A DNA stretch of 48,463 bases, taken from Nocardioides sp. (GTDB taxonomy: Bacteria > Actinomycetota > Actinomycetes > Propionibacteriales > Nocardioidaceae). Position numbers and translations under genes: made by a program. Under the pieces are notes generated by a model. The model was not told the origin of the DNA and did no database searches. It saw nothing but the letters and a program-made list of their open reading frames with translations. Below, piece by piece: positions 16,712 through 24,923 of the stretch (the stretch's first letter is position 1; each line of letters begins with the position of its first letter). The stretch spans positions 1-48,463 of the forward strand of contig JAOPXM010000122.1 of the NCBI GenBank assembly GCA_025965125.1. Reading direction: 5' to 3'.

Positions 16712-18071
16712 GATTGTGCCCGTGCCCGACCAGTCCTTCCCCGCCCTACCCCCTGGTTTCCGCTTTGGCACCAGCACCGCGTCGTACCAGATCGAGGGCG
16801 CGGCGGCTGAGGACGGCAAGGGCCCCAGCATCTGGGACACCTTCGCCAAGCAGCCCGGGCGCATCAACGACGGCTCCAACGCGGACATCGCGTGCGACCA
16901 CTACCACCGCTACGACGAGGACGTCGCGCTCATGAAGGACCTCGGCGTCGGCGGCTACCGATTCTCCCTGTCCTGGCCGCGCATCCAGCCGACCGGTTCG
17001 GGACAGGTCAACGAGAAGGGGCTCGACTTCTACGACCGGCTGATCGACACGCTGTTGTCCGCCGGGGTGCAGCCGATGGTGACGCTCTACCACTGGGACC
17101 TGCCCCAGGCGCTCGAGGACGACGGCGGCTGGCTGAACCGGGCCACCATCGACCGGTTCGCCGAGTTCGCCTCGATCGTGGGCGAGAGGTTCGTGGACCG
17201 GGTCGAGCACTGGGTGCCGATCAACGAACCGAACGTCGCCATGATGATGGGCTACAGCGTCGGCATGCACGCACCGGGGCGGACGCTGATGTTCGACGCC
17301 CTCCCTGTCGCCCACCACATGCTGCTGGCTCACGGCCGGGCCGCGATCGCGCTCCGCGAGGCGGGGGCGTCGAGCGTCGGCTGCGCCAACAACCACGCGC
17401 CCATGTGGCCCGCCAGCGAGGACGCCGCCGATGTCGGGGCGACCAAGCTGTTCGACGCCATGTGGAACGGCATGTTCCTGGAGCCGATGCTGCTGGGCCG
17501 CTACCCCGCGGATCTGCGGCCGCTGCTCGAGGACGTGATCGAGACCGGCGACCTGGCCGTGATCCGGCAGCCCCTCGACTTCTACGGCATCAACTACTAC
17601 AACCCGATGCGGATCGCCGCCGCCCCGGAGGACTCCGAGATGCCGTTCGAGTTCCGGGAGCTGGTGGGCTACCCGACGACGGACTTCGGCTGGCCGGTCG
17701 TGCCCGACGCGCTGCGGGAGTGGCTGATCATGTTTCGCGCCCGCTTCCGGGCCGCCCTGCCGCCGCTGATGATCACCGAGAACGGCGCGTCGTACGGCAT
17801 GGGCCCGGACGAGGCCGGCATCGTCGACGACCAGCCGCGCATCGAGTACCTCGACTCCCACCTCCGGGCCATCGCCACCGCCATCCAGCGCGGCGTCGAC
17901 ATCCGGGGCTACTACGCCTGGTCGCTCCTGGACAACTTCGAATGGACCGAGGGCTACACCCAGCGCTTCGGCCTCGTCCACGTCGACTACGAGACCCAGG
18001 TGCGGACGCCCAAGCGGTCCTTCCAGTGGTACGCCGACATGATCGCCGCGCAACCGAACTCCCTGGGATAG
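16710..18071 (+). CDS. GH1 family beta-glucosidase
   Basis: A 453-residue family 1 glycoside hydrolase that removes beta-linked glucose (or a similar sugar) from oligosaccharides or glycosides. FRFGTSTASYQIEGA near residue 18 is the GH1 N-terminal signature. The acid/base is E173 in INEPN and the nucleophile is E357 in ITENG. SLLDNFEWTEGY near residue 407 provides the substrate-binding tryptophans. There is no signal peptide, so it acts in the cytoplasm on imported sugars. No sugar transporter is adjacent. The ATG at 16710 overlaps the divergent pirin start; in-frame GTG codons at 16716 and 16722 are possible true starts. Confidence 0.93.
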   Translation: MIVPVPDQSFPALPPGFRFGTSTASYQIEGAAAEDGKGPSIWDTFAKQPGRINDGSNADIACDHYHRYDEDVALMKDLGVGGYRFSLSWPRIQPTGSGQVNEKGLDFYDRLIDTLLSAGVQPMVTLYHWDLPQALEDDGGWLNRATIDRFAEFASIVGERFVDRVEHWVPINEPNVAMMMGYSVGMHAPGRTLMFDALPVAHHMLLAHGRAAIALREAGASSVGCANNHAPMWPASEDAADVGATKLFDAMWNGMFLEPMLLGRYPADLRPLLEDVIETGDLAVIRQPLDFYGINYYNPMRIAAAPEDSEMPFEFRELVGYPTTDFGWPVVPDALREWLIMFRARFRAALPPLMITENGASYGMGPDEAGIVDDQPRIEYLDSHLRAIATAIQRGVDIRGYYAWSLLDNFEWTEGYTQRFGLVHVDYETQVRTPKRSFQWYADMIAAQPNSLG

Positions 18072-18103
18072 CCCCGGCGCCTGGGTGGCGCGGGCGGGCG
18101 TCG

Positions 18104-18187
18104 GCACCTAACCGTTCAATTGCTGGGAAAGGGACCTGGATCCGGCCAAAACAGGTCCCAAACCGTTCAATTGAACGACTACGCGCG
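18104..18187. repeat. Tandem intergenic element, copy 1 (84 bp)
   Basis: This copy is intact. It contains an outer inverted pair CGTTCAATTG (18113-18122) and CAATTGAACG (18168-18177), and an inner pair GGGACCTG (18131-18138) and CAGGTCCC (18152-18159). The right end is also a perfect 14-base palindrome, CGTTCAATTGAACG (18164-18177). The AT-rich arms stand out against the surrounding GC-rich DNA. It is followed by the palindrome CCCCGCCGGCGGGG (18188-18201). It lies between convergent genes, so it may act as a terminator or a small RNA; no coding frame was recognised. Confidence 0.75.
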
Positions 18188-18242
18188 CCCCGCCGGCGGG
18201 GCGCCGGCCGGAGTGCCGGTCCCCCGGGGCGGGCGGGCGCCC

Positions 18243-18326
18243 GCACCTAACCATTCAATTGCTGGGAAAGGGACCTGGATCCGGCCAAAACATGTCCCAA
18301 ACCGTTCAATTGAACGACTACGCGCG
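18243..18326. repeat. Tandem intergenic element, copy 2 (84 bp)
   Basis: This is a second copy, 139 bases downstream in the same orientation, with only two substitutions relative to copy 1 (18253 G to A and 18293 G to T). Each change breaks one base pair, one in the outer stem and one in the inner stem. The 14-base palindrome (18303-18316) is conserved. The interval 18072-18395 between the beta-glucosidase and sulfotransferase genes holds only these two units, GC-rich spacers and a short direct repeat. Confidence 0.75.
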
Positions 18327-18331
18327 CTCCG

Positions 18332-18400
18332 CCGCCGGCCATGTCAGACCTGCGGCGAGTCAGACCCGGCGCCGATGTCACGCCCGCCGGCCATGTCAGA
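18332..18400. repeat. 17-base direct repeat at the sulfotransferase 3' end
   Basis: CCGCCGGCCATGTCAGA occurs at 18332-18348 and again at 18384-18400. The second copy includes the sulfotransferase stop codon. GGAGTGCCGG, from the last codons of that gene (18402-18411), also occurs in the spacer after tandem copy 1 (18210-18219), suggesting that the duplicated segment once included the gene's 3' end. Confidence 0.6.
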
Positions 18401-19124
18401 TGGAGTGCCGGACGGCCATGGTTGCGCGGACGGTGTCCTCGTCCCACTGCTCGCCGAGCCACGCGAACATCCCCTCGAGGACGGTGGGGTCGGCGACGTA
18501 GTCGTCGTAGTGGATCCGGTACGCCGCGTCCCCGAGCGACTCGGCGAGCGCGAGGAACCGGCCCTCGGTCTCGACGAGGTGCTCGGCGTTGGCCTCGGGA
18601 TCGCCGTCAGCCCACCACTTGCTCTTCAGCACGTCGGCGTGGTCCCGGGTGTTGATGAGGAACCGGGCGCCGGGGAAGACCTCGCGCAACCACGCGACGT
18701 ACTCCTCCATGTCGGGCCGGTACCACCGGATCTCCTTGAATCCGGTCACCCGGGTCTCCGGCTTCGGCCGCAGCACCGTGTCGACCACCAGCCTCCGGAT
18801 CCCGGTGAGGGACTTCTCCGGCGGGAAGTCGGCGATCCCGAAGAACGGATGGGTCCGCTGGCGCAGCTTGGCCTTGGGGCCGCGACTCGACTCGGTCATC
18901 AGCTTCTGGTGGAACAGGAACAGGTGGTGCAGCGCGTCCCGGTTCTCGCCGCGGATGAGATAGCCCGGGAGCGTGTTCAGCAGCCCGGCCACCAGCGTCG
19001 ACCCGGAGCGGCCGTAGGTCACGATGAACAGGTAGCCCAGGTCCTCACGCTCCCCACGGCGCAGCCGCTGCAACCGCTTGCGCAGCTTGGCGTTCTGCTC
19101 GCGCAGGTCCTCGAGCTCGGTCAC
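18396..19124 (-). CDS. Sulfotransferase-family protein
   Basis: A 242-residue cytoplasmic sulfotransferase-like protein that would transfer sulfate from PAPS to a sugar or lipid acceptor. Residues 2-23 form a short charged coiled coil (TELEDLREQNAKLRKRLQRL). The PAPS 5'-phosphosulfate loop is TYGRSGSTL at residues 36-44. LINTRDHADVLKSKWW later resembles the 3'-phosphate-binding segment. The GTG start overlaps the upstream glycosyltransferase stop as GTGA, so sulfation and glycosylation are coupled in expression. Acceptor unknown. No signal peptide or membrane anchor is present. Confidence 0.8.
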   Translation of the reverse strand: MTELEDLREQNAKLRKRLQRLRRGEREDLGYLFIVTYGRSGSTLVAGLLNTLPGYLIRGENRDALHHLFLFHQKLMTESSRGPKAKLRQRTHPFFGIADFPPEKSLTGIRRLVVDTVLRPKPETRVTGFKEIRWYRPDMEEYVAWLREVFPGARFLINTRDHADVLKSKWWADGDPEANAEHLVETEGRFLALAESLGDAAYRIHYDDYVADPTVLEGMFAWLGEQWDEDTVRATMAVRHSI

Positions 19125-21082
19125 GGGCCGGAGTCTACGGAGCGCGCCCGCAACCGCTGGGCGGAGTCGAGGAGGTGGCGGGCCCGTGCATCGAAGCTGT
19201 GCTCGGCGAGGACCTGCTCGGCGAGGCTCGCTCGGGCGTCGGCATCCGGGTACTGGTCCTCGAACGACCCCGTCGTCAGCCGCCGGAAGTCGTCGGGGGA
19301 GCGCCAGGTGGGTACGGCGGTGCCGAACACGTCGTGCAGCCCGGCCACGTCGTCGGACAGCAGGCGGGAGCCGGTCGCGAGCACGTCGAAGACCCGGTTG
19401 GAGACGAATCCGGCGGTCCGCATGTCCTCCCAGTGATCGTTGAGGACGACCCCGGCGCTCGCGTAGAGCGCCCCCAGCGCATCGTTCGCCACGGCGTGCC
19501 CCGCAACCGTCACCTCGCCTGAGGGCAGCCACTCGTCCCAGCCGGCGCCGTACACCGTGACCGGGGCGCCGACCTCGAGGGCCGCCTCCACGCTGGGGCG
19601 CAGCACGCCGCGCGCGTTGGCCACGAACAGCACCCGGGGGCCCGAGTCGGGGTCGGCGAGGCCCGGGTGGAAGCGTGTCGCGTCGGTGCACTGGAGCAGC
19701 GGGGTGACCGGGAATCCCCAGTCCCTGCTGCGTTCTGCTGCCCAGGTGGTGCTGGCGGCGAACACCTCGTCGTACGCCGCTGCCTCCTCCTGGGTGACGT
19801 CCTCCGGGTGGCTGATCACCCACAGCAGGTTGGTGGCGCCGGGTCTCGGCGCGACCGGCCGCAGGCCGCGGATCGTGACCACGACGTCGTCGAGCTCCCG
19901 GGTGGCCCGATCACGGGTCTGCGGGTGGTCGAGGGACACCCACTGGCCGAGCCGGTCCAGCGCGGCGGCCAGCGAGCTCGCGAAGTGGAAGTCGCCCCAC
20001 TTGTTGCCGCGCGCCGCTGCCGGGGCCGCGATGTCGAGGGCCCACCTCAGGGCGGGGCGTCCTTCCCGGACCGTGAGCGGCCGGCTGCCGGGCGCGTCGA
20101 ACCCGGCGGCCGACCACACCGCGTGCGTGCGGGCGACCGCGGCGGGGGAGCCGATGCCGGGCCCGTCAGGTCCGGGACCCGGGTGCGGCTGGATGAGCCG
20201 GCTCGACGGCACCAGCACCGTGTCGCCGTGAAGCTCGCGGCCGACCGCGAGAACCCCGGGCCAGGGTCCCGGCAGCGGGAGGTGGGCCATCCGCTCGGCG
20301 TCGGCGATCGGGTGGCCCGCGAGCAGCGGCGTTGCGCCCGATGAGTCGTACGACGCGCCGGCCGCGGCGATCGTGAAGTCCGGGTTCAGGAGCAGGGGCT
20401 GGGCTGCCGCGACGCCCGGCCGATCGAGCGCGGCCACGAGGTCGGGGAGCCACGTCCAACGCGGCGGGTTGACCGTGGCCGACACCGTCACCGTGACCGA
20501 GGACCCGAGTGGGGGTGGGCCGCTCTCGTGGACGCGAATCGTCGGCAGGCCGCGGGCGACCGCGGCCAGGATCCGGGCCGCGGCCGGTCCGAGAGCGCGC
20601 ACCGAGCCGGTCACGTCGGGCGACCGGGCCGCGAGGTGTCGGATCCAGTTCACCCCGCGTCCGAGGTCCTCGACGAGCACCAGGACGGTGACGTCGGCGA
20701 CCGGGGCGCGTGGCAGGTCGGGACCCAGGATCTCGTCGGCGGCATGCTCCGCGAGCCAGTCCTCGAGCGACCCCGTCTTGTCGAGGTCGACGAGCGGGTG
20801 CGGCGACCGGTCCTGCTCGCCCGGTCGCGACAGGTAGTAGGAGAGCGGGTCGGGGGCCAGGCGCTGCCATCGAGCCCCGGGGTACAGCCACCACGGCTCG
20901 AACAGCGGGTGCGGCGACGACTCACGGTCAGGGTTGGCGACCCAGTGGGCGACTGCCTCGGCCCGGGAGCCGAACGTCTCGCCGCACTGCGCGGCGTACC
21001 ACTGCTCGTCGAAGAGTCGGCTGGCCTGCACCAGCCTCTGTGCGGAGGCCTCGTCGAGCGCCCGACCGGGGGTCTGCGGCAC
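19121..21082 (-). CDS. Large glycosyltransferase with GT-B C-terminal domain
   Basis: A 653-residue glycosyltransferase for a surface polysaccharide or glycolipid. The N-terminus carries a motif common in polysaccharide-assembly enzymes (FDEQWYAAQCG ... SPHPLFEPWWLYP, then again RSPHPLVD). The middle region, about residues 130-330, looks like a degenerate GT2 domain. The last 250 residues resemble glycosyltransferase family 1 domains (VLFVANARGVLRPSVEAALE, HWEDMRTAGFVSNRVFDVLA). Start choice: AGGAGG at 21091-21096 lies 8 bases before the GTG at 21082, so that GTG is preferred over the GTG at 21091 that is part of the ribosome-binding site. It diverges from the next glycosyltransferase gene by 39 bases. 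Confidence 0.8.
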   Translation of the reverse strand: MPQTPGRALDEASAQRLVQASRLFDEQWYAAQCGETFGSRAEAVAHWVANPDRESSPHPLFEPWWLYPGARWQRLAPDPLSYYLSRPGEQDRSPHPLVDLDKTGSLEDWLAEHAADEILGPDLPRAPVADVTVLVLVEDLGRGVNWIRHLAARSPDVTGSVRALGPAAARILAAVARGLPTIRVHESGPPPLGSSVTVTVSATVNPPRWTWLPDLVAALDRPGVAAAQPLLLNPDFTIAAAGASYDSSGATPLLAGHPIADAERMAHLPLPGPWPGVLAVGRELHGDTVLVPSSRLIQPHPGPGPDGPGIGSPAAVARTHAVWSAAGFDAPGSRPLTVREGRPALRWALDIAAPAAARGNKWGDFHFASSLAAALDRLGQWVSLDHPQTRDRATRELDDVVVTIRGLRPVAPRPGATNLLWVISHPEDVTQEEAAAYDEVFAASTTWAAERSRDWGFPVTPLLQCTDATRFHPGLADPDSGPRVLFVANARGVLRPSVEAALEVGAPVTVYGAGWDEWLPSGEVTVAGHAVANDALGALYASAGVVLNDHWEDMRTAGFVSNRVFDVLATGSRLLSDDVAGLHDVFGTAVPTWRSPDDFRRLTTGSFEDQYPDADARASLAEQVLAEHSFDARARHLLDSAQRLRARSVDSGP

Positions 21083-21121
21083 CGTTCGCACCTCCTTCTG
21101 GTGCCGTACCCTAACGACACC

Positions 21122-22873
21122 ATGGCCGACCCCTCGCGGCTGGACCGCGAGGTCCTGCCGGATCTGAAGCCGCCGATTCTGGTGCTGGCCGACGTCGACC
21201 TCACGCTGACCACAGCCGGCGCCACCTCGGTTCGGATCGGTACCCCGCCCCCGAGGGACGGCGGGTGGGCGTCGGTCGTGCTGGTCGCGAGCGATCCCAC
21301 GTCCCTGCGCCGGATGGTCTCGGTGCTGCCTGCCCTCGGCCGCGCCCGCACGATCGTCTGTGCCTGCGACGGCGCGACCGCGCCGCTGTCGTTCGTGGTC
21401 CGCCCGGAGTGGCCGGCACTGCTCGGCCTCGATGCGTCGGTGTCGCCGGACGGATTCGCCCGCACCAGCCTGCGGTTCGCCAAGGGTCTTCCCGTCGCGG
21501 ACGTGCTGGTCGAGATCGGGAGGTACGCCGCGCTGCCGGTCGGCCGCCGGAACGCCGGCGTCTTCCTGGCCGCGGGCTCCGAGACGACTGCGCCGCCGGT
21601 GGATCCGGCACTCCTGGTCATCAGTTCGCTCGTGGAGGCCGCAGATCCCGAGCTCAAGGTGCCGCCTGGTGTGGTGCTAGTCCCCGCGGGTACCGAGGTC
21701 GGCGACCTCCCCCCGCACCCGGTGCTCGGCCGGGCTCCCGTGGTTGTCACGACCGACGACGACCTCACGATCGGCCCCCTCGACGAGGCGGTGCTGAACC
21801 CGGGCGGCTTCGCCCGTGCCTGGCAGCGCGGCATCGTCGACCTCGACCCCTCCACGCGCGTCACGCCCCGGCTCGTGGCCGCCCTGCGCGACGCGCAGGG
21901 AGTCCGGGTGTCCTGGCCGGCCGACGAGCGGACCGTGGCCGGACTGGCGATGGCGGGCGTCCCGTTGCTGGCACCGGGCGTCCCGGACGGCAGCCGGGTC
22001 CTGCTCGGCGACGCGCTGGCGGACGCGGTCGAGGCGGTCGCGGATCTCGACGAGCCGCTCCGGCGCGAGGAGCACTCGGTGCGGATCCGCCGCGCCGCCC
22101 TTGCCCGGCACTCCGCTCGTGGCTGGCGGGCGCGGGTCGCCGCGCGAGCCGGTGTGCGCGGCGCGTCGGAGCTGTCGGTCAGCGTGCTGCTCGCGACCAG
22201 ACGCCCGGACAACCTGGACTTCGCGCTCCGTCAGGTCGCCAGGCAGCGCGGGGCGGAGGTCGAGCTGGTGCTGGCCGCTCACGGGTTCCAGCCCGATGCC
22301 GCCCAGGTGCGAGACGCGCTCGGCGACCGGCCGTACACGTTGCTGTCCCTGTCGGAAACCACGGTGTTCGGCAATGTCCTGCGCGCCGCCTCCGATGCGG
22401 CGAGTGGGGATGTCGTGGTCAAGATGGACGACGACGACTGGTACGGCCCGGACGTCGTGGCCGACCTCCTGCTCGCTCGCGGTTACTCCGGTGCCGAGCT
22501 GGTCGGCATGCCCGCCGAGTTCGTCTACCTCGAGCCGATCCGCACCACTGTGCGCCGCCGCGGCGCCTCCGAGACGCATGCGTCGGTCGTGGCCGGCGGC
22601 ACGATGATGATCGACCGCTCGCTGCTGCGAAGCGTTGGGGGGTTCCGCGGCGTCCGCCGTTTCGCCGATGCCCAGCTCCTCGCGTCGGTCCGGGCCGCGG
22701 GCGGCAGCGTCTACCGGACCCAGGGCCTCGGCTACCTGCTTCGTCGTACGTCGGCCGGACACACCTGGGACGCCGGGCTCGGCTACTTCCTGGCCCGCAA
22801 GAGCCTCGCCTACCAGTGGCGGGGCTTTCGGCCGAGCCTGCTGCTCGAGCACGACCCGGCCGACCTTCCGTAG
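21122..22873 (+). CDS. GT2-family glycosyltransferase with unknown N-terminal half (paralogue A)
   Basis: A 583-residue protein. Residues about 355-583 form a GT2 (GT-A) glycosyltransferase domain: SVLLATRRPDNLDFALRQVA at its start and the metal/nucleotide-sugar motif MDDDDW at 435-440. The first 350 residues match no family I recognise; conserved blocks shared with the paralogue at 24916 include VVVTTDDDLTIGPLDEAVLN and PLRREEHSVRIRRAAL. No signal peptide is evident. TACCCT lies 9 bases before the ATG and no ribosome-binding site is seen. The gene leads a four-gene plus-strand block of sulfotransferase and glycosyltransferase genes. The sugar donor and acceptor are unknown. Confidence 0.8.
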   Translation: MADPSRLDREVLPDLKPPILVLADVDLTLTTAGATSVRIGTPPPRDGGWASVVLVASDPTSLRRMVSVLPALGRARTIVCACDGATAPLSFVVRPEWPALLGLDASVSPDGFARTSLRFAKGLPVADVLVEIGRYAALPVGRRNAGVFLAAGSETTAPPVDPALLVISSLVEAADPELKVPPGVVLVPAGTEVGDLPPHPVLGRAPVVVTTDDDLTIGPLDEAVLNPGGFARAWQRGIVDLDPSTRVTPRLVAALRDAQGVRVSWPADERTVAGLAMAGVPLLAPGVPDGSRVLLGDALADAVEAVADLDEPLRREEHSVRIRRAALARHSARGWRARVAARAGVRGASELSVSVLLATRRPDNLDFALRQVARQRGAEVELVLAAHGFQPDAAQVRDALGDRPYTLLSLSETTVFGNVLRAASDAASGDVVVKMDDDDWYGPDVVADLLLARGYSGAELVGMPAEFVYLEPIRTTVRRRGASETHASVVAGGTMMIDRSLLRSVGGFRGVRRFADAQLLASVRAAGGSVYRTQGLGYLLRRTSAGHTWDAGLGYFLARKSLAYQWRGFRPSLLLEHDPADLP

Positions 22874-22902
22874 ACCCCGTGACCATCTCCTAGGGTGGCC
22901 CC

Positions 22903-23982
22903 ATGTCTCAGCCCCCCATGTCGACCACTTCGGACGAGACCGTCCCCGCCAGGCGCAGGGTGGTCTTCGTCGTCGGCTCCGGGCGCAGCGGCACCAGCAC
23001 GATGTCCGGCACCCTGCAGACACTCGGCATGCACGTGCCTCAGCCGGAGGTCGACGCGGACGACAGCAATCCCAAGGGGTTCGGTGAGCCCCAGTGGGTG
23101 GTCGACCTCCATGACGAGCTTCTGAAGCGGTGCAACGTGCAGGTCTCCGACGCCCGGCCGTCGGCCTGGTTCGAGGCGGGCAAGCTCAGCACGTTCGAGC
23201 CGTTGCGGACCAGGTTGCGCACCTGGCTCGAGGCACAGTTCGTCGAGGGTGGCCCGGAGCTGGTCATCAAGGACCCCCGGATGGCCTGGTTTCTCGGCCT
23301 GTGGCGCTCGGCCGCGCTGCGTTGCGATGCGGTGCCGGCGTACGTCACGATGCTGCGGCCGGTGACCGAGGTCGTCGGCAGCAAGCAGAAGTACTACGCC
23401 TCGAAGTTCGGCGAGGTGAACCGCACGGCCGCCTGGGTGAACATGATGCTGCACACCGAGCGGTCCACCCGGGGGTCGTCGCGCGCGTTCGTCCGCTACC
23501 ACGACATGCTCACCGACTGGACGGTCCCGCTGTTCGACATCGGCCAGCAGTTCGACCTCGACGCGGTGAAGTCTGCCTCGGCCAACGACATCCGCAAGGT
23601 GCACCAGTTCATCGACCCGAGCCTGCGACGCATCCAGCTCACCTGGGACGAGATCGAGGTGCCGGCGAGGTTGCGCGACATCGCCGAGGAGAGCTGGCAG
23701 AACCTGAACACGCTCGCCGACGAGGGCGGCGACACCCCGGCAGTGCACGACCGGCTAGACGAGCTGAGGGCGGCGTACGCCGAGATGTACGACGAGTCCG
23801 AGGCGATCGCCCAGTCCACCGCGCTGGCGGCTCGCCGCGAGGGCCTGGCGCAGAAGCCCGGGCCGGACGTCCTCGCCCCAGGGGCCGGTCGGGTGGCGGA
23901 CCGCCTCCCGCACGGAGTGCGCGCAATGGTGCCGGCCAAGGCTCGGCGCGGGATTCGTCGCGCGTTCGGCAAGCAGCGCTGA
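22903..23982 (+). CDS. Sulfotransferase-family protein
   Basis: A 359-residue sulfotransferase-like protein. The PAPS-binding loop is VVGSGRSGTST at residues 23-33, and MLRPVTEVVGSKQKYYASKFGE near residue 148 supplies the usual Arg/Ser 3'-phosphate contacts. The C-terminus is basic (PAKARRGIRRAFGKQR) and may associate with membrane lipids. TAGGGT ends 6 bases before the ATG with no Shine-Dalgarno, predicting a leaderless start. The GT2 gene at 23985 follows after 2 bases. It is unrelated in detail to the minus-strand sulfotransferase of this island, so two different acceptors or positions are likely. Confidence 0.8.
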   Translation: MSQPPMSTTSDETVPARRRVVFVVGSGRSGTSTMSGTLQTLGMHVPQPEVDADDSNPKGFGEPQWVVDLHDELLKRCNVQVSDARPSAWFEAGKLSTFEPLRTRLRTWLEAQFVEGGPELVIKDPRMAWFLGLWRSAALRCDAVPAYVTMLRPVTEVVGSKQKYYASKFGEVNRTAAWVNMMLHTERSTRGSSRAFVRYHDMLTDWTVPLFDIGQQFDLDAVKSASANDIRKVHQFIDPSLRRIQLTWDEIEVPARLRDIAEESWQNLNTLADEGGDTPAVHDRLDELRAAYAEMYDESEAIAQSTALAARREGLAQKPGPDVLAPGAGRVADRLPHGVRAMVPAKARRGIRRAFGKQR

Positions 23983-23984
23983 CG

Positions 23985-24923
23985 ATGTCGATCTCTGCGA
24001 CACCTTCTCGGCCCGACATCCCTTGTGCGGAAGGGGATTCGGCGTACGACGTCACCTGGCCGTGGAGCCACGGACCGCTGACGTCGGGCCTGACCTGCGT
24101 GTTCCGGGTCAAGAACGAGGCCCGCAACCTGCCGTGGGTCCTGCCGCCGATGTTCGAGGCCGTGCAGCACATCGTGCTCGTCGACAACGGATCCGACGAC
24201 GGCACCCCCGAGGTCGCCCAGCAGGTGGCCGAGGAAGTCGGGGCGGCCGACCGCTTCACGCTGACGTCGTACCCTTTCCGGGTCAGTCGGGCCGGGACGG
24301 AGCACCTCGCCACACCGCCAGACTCCGTGCACTCGTTGACCCACTTCTACAACTGGTCGTTCTCGCACGTTGCCACCAACTACTCGATGAAGTGGGACGG
24401 CGACATGGTGCTCACCCGCGAGGGTGTGGCGGTGCTTGCCGACCTGTCGTGGCAGCTCGAGGACTCCAACGCGGTCGTCGCGATCCCGCGGCACCCGCTG
24501 AGCATCGAGAGCGAGTCGGTGGCCTGGATCGACCTGGGCTACCGGTTCCTGGAGCCGTGGGTCTACCCGATGGGACCGGAGTTCACGTTCGTCAAGGCGT
24601 TCGAGTGGGAGGTGCGGGAGTTTCCGGACACGTCTGAGCGGATCGTCGCACCGGAGGGGTTGTGCGTGGAGCTCAAGTGGCTCGACCAGAACGAGTTCGC
24701 GCACTGGAGCAGCACCGAGGACTTCGAGTCGTCCCGCGCGCCGCGCAAGCGGCGCGAGTGGGAGGTCTACAGCGCGCTCCGCGACGGCCGCGCGGACGAG
24801 GTCGTGGGGTTGCACCGGATCGAGGCGCCGCCCGGCATCCACGTCGTCGACCACGTGACGAACACCTGGCTGCCACAGGCCGAGCGGCCGCTGGTCAAGC
24901 GCCGGGGTCGGCTGGATGTCTGA
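23985..24923 (+). CDS. GT2-family glycosyltransferase
   Basis: A 312-residue GT-A glycosyltransferase. GLTCVFRVKNEARNLPWVLP near residue 35 and IVLVDNGSDDGTPEVAQQVA are the standard GT2 N-terminal strands. The DxD metal motif is D138-G-D140 in MKWDGDMVL. The second half is rich in Trp and acidic residues (WLDQNEFAHWSS). No membrane segment is seen. It starts 2 bases after the sulfotransferase stop, and its own stop overlaps the next gene by 8 bases (ATGTCTGA), so it is in a tight operon. Confidence 0.85.
   Translation: MSISATPSRPDIPCAEGDSAYDVTWPWSHGPLTSGLTCVFRVKNEARNLPWVLPPMFEAVQHIVLVDNGSDDGTPEVAQQVAEEVGAADRFTLTSYPFRVSRAGTEHLATPPDSVHSLTHFYNWSFSHVATNYSMKWDGDMVLTREGVAVLADLSWQLEDSNAVVAIPRHPLSIESESVAWIDLGYRFLEPWVYPMGPEFTFVKAFEWEVREFPDTSERIVAPEGLCVELKWLDQNEFAHWSSTEDFESSRAPRKRREWEVYSALRDGRADEVVGLHRIEAPPGIHVVDHVTNTWLPQAERPLVKRRGRLDV

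Noticed and set aside
18104..18326. Possible CRISPR array from the two near-identical 84-bp repeats
   Set aside because: There are only two units, the repeat is too long and internally palindromic, the spacer is GC-rich low complexity, and no cas genes are present.
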